Under the pieces are notes generated by a model. It was not told where the DNA came from and ran no database searches. It saw nothing but the letters and a program-made list of their open reading frames with translations. Below are positions 1-9,841 of a DNA stretch of 64,000 nucleotides, in pieces (positions within the stretch are counted from its first letter, which is position 1; each line of letters begins with the position of its first letter). Source of the stretch: Gaeumannomyces sp. JS-464 (lineage: Eukaryota > Ascomycota > Sordariomycetes > Magnaporthales > Magnaporthaceae); contig NGZR01000004.1 in assembly GCA_002197995.1 (NCBI GenBank), positions 2,046,001 to 2,110,000 on the forward strand. Reading direction: 5' to 3'. Both the position numbers and the translations under genes were made by a program.

Positions 1-767
1 CGAGCCCGAACCTGGGAACGCTCGAGGTGGACGACCTGGCGCTCGGGGACGACGCCATGATGGTGGACTCGTCGGCCTCACAGGGCAGCGGACTCTCGTC
101 GAGCTACAAGCTGCGCGCGCTGCGCAACCTCCGCGGCGGCAGAGCCGTCTGGGACACCTTTGCCGACTCGTCGAGCACAGGCGCGGGCGGCGGAGGCGGG
201 GTCACGACGCCGCCGCCGCCGCCCTCGCTGCTGCCCAGGGGTTCCTCGTCGGCCATGAGCGTTGGCAACAACACGGACGACATGTCGATGGACTCGCCCT
301 CGACCGCCTCGGGCGGCATCTTCCCCATGTCGTTGACCACTCGGAGCAGTTCTGGGGGCGACACGCCGCAGCAGCAACAACAACAGGCGGGCGGTGCCGG
401 GGCAACGGCAACGGGGGTGGGCGGCCCGCCGAGCGCGGCCGAGATCACGCGACGCATCAACAGCAAGCGGCGGCGCGACGACGACCTGGACCCCGTCAGC
501 TTCAAGCGCCGCGCCGTCTCGCCCGGCGTCAGCGTCCACAACTCGCCCGTCATGCAGAGCCCGCTGCAGCGCGACATGATCCCCTGGGGCTCGCGGCCGG
601 GGAGCAACGGCCACGACAGGCCCGGCAGCGGCGCGCCCAGCGAGAGCGGCGGGAGCCAGGGCGGCGGCGGCGGCGGCGGCGGCCGGACCAGCGGGAACAA
701 GGGCCGCGTCGGGTACCAGGGCATGGTGGACACCAACGACGGAATCACCAAGCTCAGTATCGACTGA
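1..767 (+). CDS. C-terminal part of a disordered, probably nuclear protein (5' end outside window)
   Basis: The frame is open from base 3 to the TGA at 765-767, giving about 254 visible residues with no start, so this is the last exon or its end. The protein is almost wholly low-complexity: poly-Pro, poly-Gly, a run of six Gln, Ser/Gly-rich linkers. One compact conserved-looking block near the middle reads ITRRINSKRRRDDDLDPVSF followed by KRRAVSPG, a dense basic cluster that would serve as a bipartite nuclear localisation signal, next to SP sites typical of proline-directed kinase targets. The tail (GMVDTNDGITKLSID) is less repetitive and may be a short conserved motif. I believe similar tails occur in uncharacterised sordariomycete proteins, but I cannot name the family. 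The reverse-strand open frame here is a GC-rich mirror and is not reported. Confidence 0.7.
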   Translation, partial: SPNLGTLEVDDLALGDDAMMVDSSASQGSGLSSSYKLRALRNLRGGRAVWDTFADSSSTGAGGGGGVTTPPPPPSLLPRGSSSAMSVGNNTDDMSMDSPSTASGGIFPMSLTTRSSSGGDTPQQQQQQAGGAGATATGVGGPPSAAEITRRINSKRRRDDDLDPVSFKRRAVSPGVSVHNSPVMQSPLQRDMIPWGSRPGSNGHDRPGSGAPSESGGSQGGGGGGGGRTSGNKGRVGYQGMVDTNDGITKLSID

Positions 768-2053
768 AAGCGGACCGGGGGGTGTTGCCTTAAGCGCTGC
801 TTTCGCTGGCGTGTAGTGCGTGACGAGCGGTCGGATGTGCTTTTATTCAAAAGATCACAGAATTACTCACTACTTCCCCTCTTTTCTATCATGTCGCTCA
901 GCGAACACCCCTTTACAGTTCATTGCCGTGGCACGTGGGCTTGCCCCGGGAGAGAGACAGGGATGGAGGGATTTATAAACGGGGTTTGGCGTGATGATGG
1001 GTTGCTCGGCGCACACAATCCTTTCGTGGCTTCTACGTCGCATGCACCAGAAGGGGAAAAGATGACAAGATGACAAGATGACAAAATCTTTGGGTATCTA
1101 GGATACTTCTCAACGCAAATACATAGTTTTTAAGGCAAGACCGTCAAGCGTCCTCGGAGTCGTTGTAGAGCAACATGGAGCGTAGTTTCGAAGCCGGAAA
1201 GCCTTCCAGGTCGTGGAGTCCCGCGGTTTTATTTCTAGAAATGATAATTAGACGGAAACTCGTGTAGCAATAGATTCAAATAGGTTTATTATCAACCAAA
1301 ACCCCCTTTTGGATGCTTCCATATCCACCCCGGCTGATTTATACAGGTCCAGATGCTCCCCCATCCCGCGGAGTAAGTACCTAGGTGGAGGTAGCTAGTA
1401 ATGTATAGAGTGCGGTAGTCGTGTGACATGGCTCTTTTGTGTATGGGCGTTTCAAGAAAAAAAAAAAAGTCAGTACCTTACTTGCTGCAACTCGGCCACG
1501 CCCAAATCCATAGTGAATATGCTCGCTTTGTCTGCCAGCTTCCATCCGTCTGGCCAGCAGATATCTCAAGTCCGGCCCCGGATCCTCCCGTCCGCCATAC
1601 CCAAGCTCGCGGGGTCACGCTTTATTGTGGCAGGCGCTCTTTCCAGGTTGACTTGCGAGAGAGCGTGGGTTGGTCGAGTTGGAACTGGTCATCCCTGTCA
1701 GTACCTGCCACCGGCACCTTCGGGATCGGCTGCCCAGTTCCCTGCACGGGTCTTGGCCATGCTTGTCGGGGGTCTGGCGCACCATTGCCGTGTAGTGGTT
1801 GGCTAACATGGGCTTGGGTCGGTGCTCATCAATAGTTCTGCGTACGGCTCCGGGTCAATCTGCTGGCACGGGTGGGCGATATGACGGCGGGGCTAGGGAG
1901 CGTCTTGTTCCAACCATATCTCTAGACTCCCCTTTCCCCAAAAAAACACAACAAGACACGATACTCCACCAAAAAGACGTCGCCGTCTGCCTTGAGCCAC
2001 TAGAGTTTTCCTTTGGTTTTTTTATCGATTGTATGTTTGAGAGTTCTCACACC
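768..2053. other. Convergent intergenic region
   Basis: This is 3' flank shared by the plus-strand gene on the left and the minus-strand LAMTOR2-like gene on the right. It contains an 8-bp triplicate (1061-1084), A-rich runs near 1456 and 1939, and AT-rich stretches that probably carry both polyadenylation regions. I see no protein-like ORF, tRNA or other RNA gene. Confidence 0.5.
1061..1084. repeat. Short tandem repeat, 3 x GATGACAA
   Basis: Three perfect head-to-tail copies of GATGACAA lie in the 3' flank of the first gene. It is a simple microsatellite-like repeat with no visible function. Confidence 0.85.
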
Positions 2054-3095
2054 TCATCGCGCATCCAAGACGGACCCACCGCTCTCGTCAGGGACCCAGA
2101 GCGTCTCGAGCCTCTCGTCGAGCCACCGGGCCAGTTCCTCGGCGTGGCGGCGTGTCAGGCCGGCGGCGGCGGCACCTACGCTGGTGGCTGTGGCGGTAGT
2201 CGACGGTGCAGCGCTCGTGCCGCTCAGCACACTCGTCGTCTCCGACGGCGACCCCACCACCGCCGCGGACGTGGGCGCCTGCGGTGCCAGGTTGCTGCTG
2301 CCTCCATCTGTGCCCGGTGCAGCAGCCGGAGGGGCGGAGGTTGCATGGGATTGCTGCTCGCCCGCCGCTGTCGAGGGGCCCTCTCGATCAATGCTGTCTG
2401 CAGGCCCGTCAGCATGCGCAGAAGGAGGAGCGGCGGCGGCGGCGGCGACACCAGTTTGCGCGGCAGACGGACCAGCGTCTCCGCCACTGCTGCCGGCCGC
2501 GGAGCCCGAAGGGCCGATGCAAATGAATAGTAGAGGGCTCTTGAGCGGCCTTATGACGACAACGGCGCCCGAGAGCTGGACGGTTATGCTGGCCGGCCGG
2601 CCGGCGCGTGCAATGGCGACGGATTCCGGGGACGCCGAGGGCGGGAGGGGCGGCGAGGGCGCTCCCGGCCGGCTTGCCCCCTCGTCCGCCGGCGGTGCCA
2701 CCGCTGCCGGGGCTCTCATCGCGGTCGTCTTGGTCGTCGTCGTCGGCGCTACTGGCGCTGCTACTACTACGATCGCGGGCGCCGGCTCGTGCTCGTGCGC
2801 GGCCTCTTGCGACGGCGGAGGCGGAGCTCGGGGTGGTAGCGGCGGTCGAGGGCGGGGTGGTGGCGGACTGGATGGCCCAGATGGAGGCGGCGACGGTGCA
2901 CTGTGTGCGCAGGGTGCTGACTGGGTGGCGGGAGGCGTAGGCCAGCAGCTTCCCCGACAGGGTGGTGACGATGGCCGAGTGGATCTGGGGCGACAGGCTC
3001 GACTGCAGAAAGCTGGAGAGACGCTTCGTGTAGAGTAGTGGAGGGGGTCCGGCGGTGAGAGGGGAGTGCTGCTGCTGCGGCTGCATCGCCGGCAT
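2054..3095 (-). CDS. LAMTOR2-like roadblock/LC7 protein (Ragulator/EGO-type scaffold), frame unresolved
   Basis: From the ATG at 3095 the protein reads LLYTKRLSSFLQSSLSPQ, then SGKLLAYASRH and TVAASIWAIQ, which follows the opening helix and strands of the LAMTOR2/p14 roadblock fold (compare human LLAYSGYG and IASNIWAAY). In another frame towards the stop at 2054, ITVQLSGAVVVIRPL, SPLLFICIGP and a final helix ending LARWLDERLETLWVP match the second half of the fold. Between the halves lies about 100 codons of Ser/Ala/Pro/Asp-rich sequence, and more such sequence interrupts the end, so the protein would be near 345 residues against about 125 in animals. The two halves are out of frame: either an intron lies in roughly 2640-2860 or a base is missing. 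LAMTOR2 homologues sit on the lysosome/vacuole and anchor Rag GTPases for TORC1 signalling; that role here is inferred from homology. Confidence 0.6.
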
Positions 3096-3776
3096 GTCTC
3101 CCTCGTGAAGGCTGATGCGTCTGCTGACAGGCGCGCTGGGGATGTCGGTAGTTGCTGCTGATGTTGCGTCGTCCGGGTATCTGGTGTCCCGCGCCCGCCG
3201 TCGGTCGTTTGGCAGATGGTGAGAGAGTGGGAGTTACGAGGGCGTTTCGGTTTTCGATGGCGTCGCCGGCCGGACGTTTGGTCCGTCTGAGGGATACGAG
3301 GGGAGGGGTTTGGACTGTAGGCTGGCGGACGAGGCTGGAGCCGATTGGTGTTTGTGAAGACCGTGTCCTGTGAACTACCGGGCTGCTGGACTAGCAGATT
3401 GCTTGCGTCTGCAGGCGCTAGCCGAGGCGCCTGGCCAATTGAATCAGGCGACGAGCTGTTGAGGGCGCTGGTGTGGTTTGCGTCTCGTGCGGCGGCTGTA
3501 GCCGAGTCTGGAGGGTTGGGATGAGGAGCTGAGGGTGCGTGGTGCAATGGATGAAATCAGGGAAGGCACCAGCCGACATCAATGACTGGGCACGCGCGCT
3601 GGGATAGGTTACTCTGTGCAGGTGGGGGGCCGCAATCAACGGGCCCGATTCAAGTGCAATTCCTAATTAAATCTGATGCATCTCCTCCCACGCTACCCGA
3701 CCTCGGTACCTTGCTCGTCTTCAATACAGCCACCTACCGTAGGTGCCCAACCCAAAAACCAACGCTGATTGATCGC
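3096..3776. other. Intergenic region
   Basis: This holds the 5' flank of the LAMTOR2-like gene and the 3' flank of the pseudokinase, both on the minus strand. Base composition falls from GC-rich to mixed near 3660. It contains a small palindromic ACCTACCGTAGGT around 3731. No further gene is seen; open frames here are extensions of the GC-rich neighbour. Confidence 0.5.
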
Positions 3777-5118
3777 TCAGTCATACAAAGAAACCCGCAG
3801 GGGCGAGCCCTCCCGCTTCCGCTGGGCAGCCCTGGCATAGACGGCGTCCCAGCGGCGGTGCAGGTCCATGTCCAGCGTGACAAACATGCGCCCGTCGGCG
3901 TCCTTGAGCCGCCACTCTTCGAAGGCCTCCTGCGCCATCCTGTAGACCTCCCACGTCGGCGGGCACTCGGTGCTGCGATGATACCGGAGCAGCTCCCCAA
4001 CGACACCGTCGAGCCCGGCGTACTCGGGCAGCGCCTCAAACAGCTCGTGGCCCTCGCTCACGTCGACCGCATCCCTGCAGTCGTGGTGACACTTTGGCGC
4101 GCCCGGGTCGAGGTGCAGGCATCCGCAGTCCGGGCACTCGTCTGGGTCCGGCAGCTCCTGGCACGTCATCATGCGGTACAGGAGCGCGCCGGCCGCGAAG
4201 AGCTCGCTGCCTTGCGTGTACGGCCGCTTGTCCTAAGGAGAGCGCGGTGGATGACATATCAGCAGACTGCCCGGTGTTCTTGGTTCTGATTATGGGGGTG
4301 CTTGGCCTCAGTACCTTGGGTTTCTTGCGTATATCTTCCTTGCTTCCAAGCAGCTCCAGTCCCATCGCCAGCACGGGAGCATTGCCTTTTTCGGGCGCGA
4401 CCACGATCCCCTCGACCGACCGGGCGCTGGCGTGGCCCGAGACGTGGACCTGTGAGTAGTTGCCGAGCTTGCAGAGACCGTACGTCTCGATGCCCCGCGG
4501 CTGTTGGAAGAAGACGTTGTCGGGCGTGATGGCGCGGTGCAGCACGGGCATCCAGTCCGGGTCCGCGATGAAGGGGCGCATGTGGCGTTGGACTCCCTGC
4601 AGGGGGTCGTCGCCGAAACGCACGTCGGCTTCGCGGCGGTCGACCATGTACGTCACCTCGTCCTCGCGGTAGCCGTCGTGCAGCCACGCGAGCGCCCGGA
4701 GCAGCGACAGGACCACGTGCCAGCACAGCGACGCCGGCAGAAAGCCCTCCGCATGAGGCAGCACGGGCGGGTCCCGGAAGAGCATCTCGAGCGTGCCGGC
4801 GTCGCAGTAGTCCCACAGCATGTACCGGGTCGCCTTCCCCGGCTCGCCGCCGGCCTTCGGGTCGGTTGTGGAGACGAAGCCGGCGATAGAGACGAGGTTT
4901 TCGTGGTTGAGCAGGTTCTGCAGCATCTCACCGAAGCCGCTGTCGATTATCGCCTTGATCCGCGCGGGCTTCCCCTCGCCCTCGAGGGTCTCGCCCAGCA
5001 GCACCTCGCCGTCGCTCTCCCGGCGAACAACCACCTTGCCATATCCTTTTCGATCAGTCAGGTACTTGATGATGGCAAGGTCGCCAGATGAGTCCGTGGT
5101 TCGCGTCGAGGACGACAT
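3777..5118 (-). CDS. Protein-kinase-like protein with degenerate active site (pseudokinase)
   Basis: Two exons, 4315-5118 and 4232-3777, are joined across an 82-nt GT-AG intron (donor CCCAAG|GTACTG, acceptor CTCCTTAG|GAC), giving 419 residues in one clean frame. I chose the ATG at 5118 (context CAAAC-ATG) over the upstream in-frame one at 5187. The kinase plan is visible: LLNHENLVSIAGFV (C-helix/beta4 area), YMLWDYCDAGTLEMLF (hinge and helix D), LCWHVVLSLLRALAWLHDG (helix E), then VLHRAITPDNVFF where the catalytic HRDLKxxN should be, and CKLGNYSQ where DFG should be. Both acidic catalytic residues are thus missing and no VAIK lysine is evident. The C-terminal exon carries a cysteine cluster (CPDCGCLHL then KCHHDC) that could bind zinc. 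It is probably a scaffold or regulator. I do not recognise a named orthologue. Confidence 0.72.
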
Positions 5119-8100
5119 GTTTGGCGCTTGGTAAGTGATTCTGTTGCCAGTGTCCTTGGCCCAGAATACAACGATCACCTCTTCCAACTCGTCTTGGGAT
5201 GGGAGTTAAGCCGCCTTCCTGGGGAGAGCACAAAGAAAGCGACGAACGCCGGGCAACTTCTCGCCATTTCTTCTCTTCCTTTGTTGTGGTCGCATGTCCC
5301 TGGAATGCTGCTATCCCTTTCCGGCCTCCCTTCGAGGAGGGCAACTGGAAAGCACTACTTGGCATATTGACTTGGGTGACTTCGTGGGACAGAGGGTAAG
5401 CTCCCTTGCGTGGGTCTATTCTGTCTCGTACCTGTGTAAATCGATGCTAGGAATGTCGACACCATGGCTCCTTTCTACATTCGCCGAACAGAGACGCGTT
5501 TGTTGGATGGCCTCCTTGGCCACACTTACCGGCTTCTGCCCATCTTGTGTTTCTGCACGCACGCGTTCTTGTGTTGAAGCTGCCAAGACATGTAGCGTCT
5601 ACCTGATATGTTACTTTTGGCACACTTCCTTGCGATGCATCAACAGACACACGGAATGCCCAACTTTTGCTCGTGTTACCGGCCATTTAGCCTCCTAGCC
5701 CCGCATTCCCGCTCGCGCCCGTTCTCGATGTTACGACTCCTGCACCCCCTTGCCCAAATCGGGCTCCTTCAGTAGCCAAGAGATCCTCCAGGCTTCTAGA
5801 AGCAATGACTGCACATCAGTGTGTGCTGGGGAGTGGGGGCGGGGGCGAAGGAGAGCCCAGAAGGTTTCAAGGGCTACGCTCTATCGCCGCGTTTAAAAAA
5901 TAAAAAATAAAAAATAAAAAGCCCCCTCGACTTTTTGACACTTGCCAAGAAGGCCAACTTGCGTGTGCCTCAATGTCTATCACAGCCTGTCGGCCACCCA
6001 CAAACATGCGACAGAACGATGACGAGCTGTTCGCCCAGAACAAGCATCAACTGCCGAGCAACGTCTCATTCTCCATGCACCGCACCGCGCAGACGCTTTC
6101 TCCTGGCTGGTAACACTCGACTGCGGTGTTGCTGATCTCGGGCGCGGGCAGCCGGAACACGCAACAGTCTCATCCGAAAGCGAAAAAAAAAAAAAAAAAC
6201 CCTTGGAACGAGTCTGCCATCTGCGACGAAGAACAGTTCATCCCAATTTTTACACACACGGGTGTGCGCCGCCTATTCCTTCCTTCATGCTTCCCACACT
6301 CCCCCTCCCCGTTGCGCATGAAGTCGTCCAGGTGCTCACATCGGATGTCACTGACGATCACGGCTTGATTCGCCGCCGCCCCTTTGCTTTCCCGTGCCCC
6401 CTTTCTGGCCTCCCCAAAGTCTGTCCGAGAAAGGTCCGGATACGCTGTTGTTCCAACGGACGACCTATACATAGTAGTAGCCTTTGGATAGGTACGCACC
6501 AGGTAGGTGCAGCGTTCGTGTGTGCAATCTTTGATAAGAGGCCTCCCAGCTGTCCAACACGGAATGCAAGGCTTCCGCATTCCGTCTCCGGCGATAAACA
6601 AGGAACAGAAGAGAACATGAAAAAAGAAACAGAAAGCAATGCGCTGTCGACTGATGATCCCTGGGAATAAACCGGACTGGGCGAGCAAGCGCGCCTCATG
6701 ATACAGGCCTCTCCACCCGCACTCACTGCCGCCACACGTGCGAGATGCCAGAGAAACATCCGATGCGGGTCGTCTGTGTCGGCCAACGCCTCAGTCTCAA
6801 CTTCGATTCTCTCCCCTCTCTCCACTCCCAAAGATAAACAAGAGCGAGCGGGCGGGTGGCCAGGGGGGAGGAAAAAGGGTGGTGTCCATCGCGGACGGGA
6901 TGCTGCTCCACTACCGGCATCAATGCCCACACACCCACACACCCCAGTGCCCCTGGGCTTGCCCTTCCTTTTCCCCAGGTCGGTGCGGTGCCCCGTCCCC
7001 TACCCGACGCCGCCCTTTACCCCTGCCTCGGGACCAGACCGTTCCCATCGGGAGGTTGGCCGAAACGAAAGCAAGAAAGAAAAACGAGGCGCCTGCAAAT
7101 GTTTCCGGGTGCTTAAAAAAAAAAACCCCCACACCGGCCCGCATCGAACAAAGCTGCCGCTTTCGTCCCACTGAAACGGCATTTAGTTTCAGCCCACTAT
7201 GGAGAGGCCTGGAACCGGCCTATTGCACGTATTCTCCAATGCCATTCGCACGCATGCCGCCTCAGCGTCGGCTCGAGTTGGCAATGATCCCTATTTGTAC
7301 AAACACTCTGTCGACCTAACTATTAAGACTGACGCGACCCTGCAAGTGAGCAAACAACAATAGCCGTAGGCATCGTGTCCAGTTTCCTCCTCCCGTGATT
7401 ATTCCTTGGCTGCCGCATCGCGCCCTCCGCCAAGCGTGTGTGACCATTACCGTCCGAGACAGCCTATTTTGCCTGTCCCCTCCCCGACTTCCTAGAAATA
7501 ACGCGTCTATGATGCTCGAGTATCCATCCATATGCGTGCCTGTCAAAAAGAAGAAAAAGTAAAGAAGCAGGATAGAAAAAAGAAACCCCTCGTTTCCAAC
7601 CGATCCACCCAATCCTCTTGGTCTTCCCGGGACACGTCGACGGTAGTGGTGGCGGCAGCGGCGGCGGCGTGCGGTCACAGTCCGAGTCGGTCGAAAGAGG
7701 ACGGCTTCGGTCACACACGTGCGGGGATGGGATCTCGCGTCAGGAGACAAGGGTTATATGGCTGTCTCCCGTTTCTCTGTGTGCCAGCAAGAGATGGCAA
7801 AGCCAAGAGATTGTTCAAGCAGTAAATGAGTGTGGCTCGTTCTTTCCAGCGCCCGGGCCCAGGCCGGTGGGCAGGTGGGTTGAAAAAGAAGACGTAAAAA
7901 AGGAGCGTGGGGAGTAATTGAAAGACGAGAAAAACGTGCCGTTTTTTTGGACCCTTTTCAACTTTTTTTTTTCTTTCTCGTTTTTAGTCTTGTCTCCTGT
8001 GTAGAACGTACAACCTGTCTCCGTGGGCTTGTTGCTCGCCTGAAACCAGCCTGTCGCAAAACACGGCTCTCCCTGCCTTTCGATCTGGTCTTTCGCCTAC

Positions 8101-8279
8101 GCCGAAGTTTGGTATTTGATCTTCGACTCGGCGAAAGGAGGGCGATGACTCGTGTATTTGCGTTGGGCCGGATGTCGAGCATGTTCGCTGTTTCGCTGTC
8201 TGGGATGGCCCGTGACCTTATTGTCGTGGGGTTCCTCCCATCCAGACGAAGCAGGCCGCTCCTGAGAGCAGCTTGTCCA
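5119..8279. other. 3.2-kb gene-free region upstream of the pseudokinase
   Basis: Between the pseudokinase start and the ZIP stop, both on the minus strand. It holds many pyrimidine and A runs (for example 6184-6198, 7114-7124, 7966-7974) and a short (AAAAAAT)n repeat at 5894. Six-frame reading gives only short, unconserved open frames of biased composition. It probably contains the 5' leader and promoter of the pseudokinase and the 3' end of the ZIP transcript. No tRNA or 5S rRNA box was found by eye. Confidence 0.45.
5894..5920. repeat. AT-rich short tandem repeat (TAAAAAA)n
   Basis: About three and a half copies of a seven-base A-rich unit ending in TAAAAAG. A simple repeat in intergenic DNA. 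Confidence 0.8.
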
Positions 8280-9841
8280 TTATGCGAAAGCACCAACAAT
8301 AGACATGCCAAGAGCTGTATTTTGCAGTTGTTCTAGGGTCAGCATGTGCTCACAGTGTCGCAAGTAGAGTCTAGAGAATAACTCACCTCCCAGAAGAACG
8401 TAGCAAAAGGCAGTGATCTTCATGCTCTTGGTCATGACGGCCTGCGCCTCCTCCGAAAGGAAGTCCTCGGCGAGCAGGTCAACAAGGGCAGCGTAGATGA
8501 GCAGACCGGACGAGCTGTGAATGGTAATCGTCTTGTCAGTAGAGTCCTTCAAATAGATGCAGTGTCTCGAGATGATGACGTCAACTTACATCGCGTTGAA
8601 GACGCCCACGATGATGAGACCAAAGGCGCTGTCGGGGTCGTACGAGTTGCGGGCAGCGAGACCAATGGCCTGGCCGATGGGGGCGGTGGAGCCGAAGGCA
8701 ATGACCAGGAGCCACGGGCGGAAGCTTCCGGGAGGGTAGGGGACGGCAGCGATACGGGAACCCAGACCAAGACCCTCGAACATCTGGTGGAACAGGATGG
8801 CGACGAGCAGGATGATGAAACCCTCGTTCGTGATGCTGATGGTCATACCGACGAAGACGGAGTGAAACAGGATACCACCCTCAAGCATGGTGATGTTGAG
8901 CGACATCTTGCGGTACACGAGCGGGTCCACCACCTGGCCGTTCTCGTCCAGCCACCGGCCCGGAGGCGCCACCTTGTTGGCCTTGACGGCCGCCATCCTG
9001 GGCTCAGAGCTGGGGTCCTTCCACGAGACCGAGGCGGCCTGGATCTGGCGGCTCTGGTTCGTCTCGGTCTCGCGGATCATGTTCATCATCTCGAGCCTCT
9101 GGCGCACGTACTGCTCGTAGAAGACGACGAACCACGCGGGCATCTCCGAATCAGCACCGTAGCCCTTCTCCGGGTCCGCGAATGGGTCGCGGCGCGCCGC
9201 CGCCACCTTGTTCTCCTGCTCGTACATCTGCTGCGCCACCCGCTTCTCGAAGTCGACCTGGTCCGCCTCAAAGTCGTCGGTGTTGTAGCGCGGCGGGCGC
9301 GGCGGCGAGGCGGCGGCGGCATGGGCGTGGCCATGACCGTGGCCGTGGTTCAAGTCGCTTCCGGTCGGTCCGCCGTGCGAGTGGCCCCCGGTCTTGGCGT
9401 TGAGGTACATCTCGATGACGAACAGGCAGAAGAGTGAGGTCATCATGATGACCCCGGGCAGGGGCGGGTAGTCGTCGGTGAAGAGATCGGGCAGGCAGGG
9501 GTTCGACAGGCTGAAGAAGGCGGTCGGTAGGAGATGCACAAAGGCCGTTGCTATCAGAACACCCGTTCCAAAGTGCTTGCAAGCGAAGAAGATCTTGGGT
9601 GGGATCTTCAGCCACTTGACCTTCTTGGCTGTGACAGGGAATCCGGCGCCAAAGATGGAGGCGGCGAAAACCATGACTGTTTAGGTCGAGCAGGGTGGTT
9701 AGCAGCCCGGTTCTCAATGCTTGTATCGGTGCAGAGGGGACACTTACAGACGGCGGCGATGTGGAGCGGCAGGTCATACTCGCCCGCGTTCTTCTTGTCA
9801 GCGCCGCAGATGGGCTTGACCTTTTGCATTTCTTCCGCCAT
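8280..9841 (-). CDS. ZIP-family zinc (divalent metal) importer, ZRT-like
   Basis: Four exons give a clean 447-residue protein: 9748-9841, 8590-9676, 8387-8514 and 8280-8314, with introns of 71, 75 and 72 nt (donors GTAAGT, GTAAGT, GTGAGT). The last acceptor ATACAG at 8315 restores the usual ZIP ending GGALGMSIVGAFA. ZIP hallmarks are plain: eight hydrophobic segments, HFGTGVLIATAFVHLLPTAF in an early helix, a His-rich cytoplasmic loop (HSHGG and HGHGHGHAHA), HSVFVGMTISI in TM4 and HQMFEGLGLGSRI in TM5 supplying the H..E metal ligands, then NAISSGLLIYAALVDLLAEDF. Fungal relatives import Zn2+ (some Fe2+) at the plasma membrane and are induced by zinc limitation; the substrate is inferred. Its start faces the CDF transporter gene 3.3 kb away. 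Confidence 0.93.

Noticed and set aside
8517..9437. 306-codon plus-strand open frame
   Set aside because: Antisense to the ZIP transporter. High His/Asp/Val content is a reflection of the ZIP codons.
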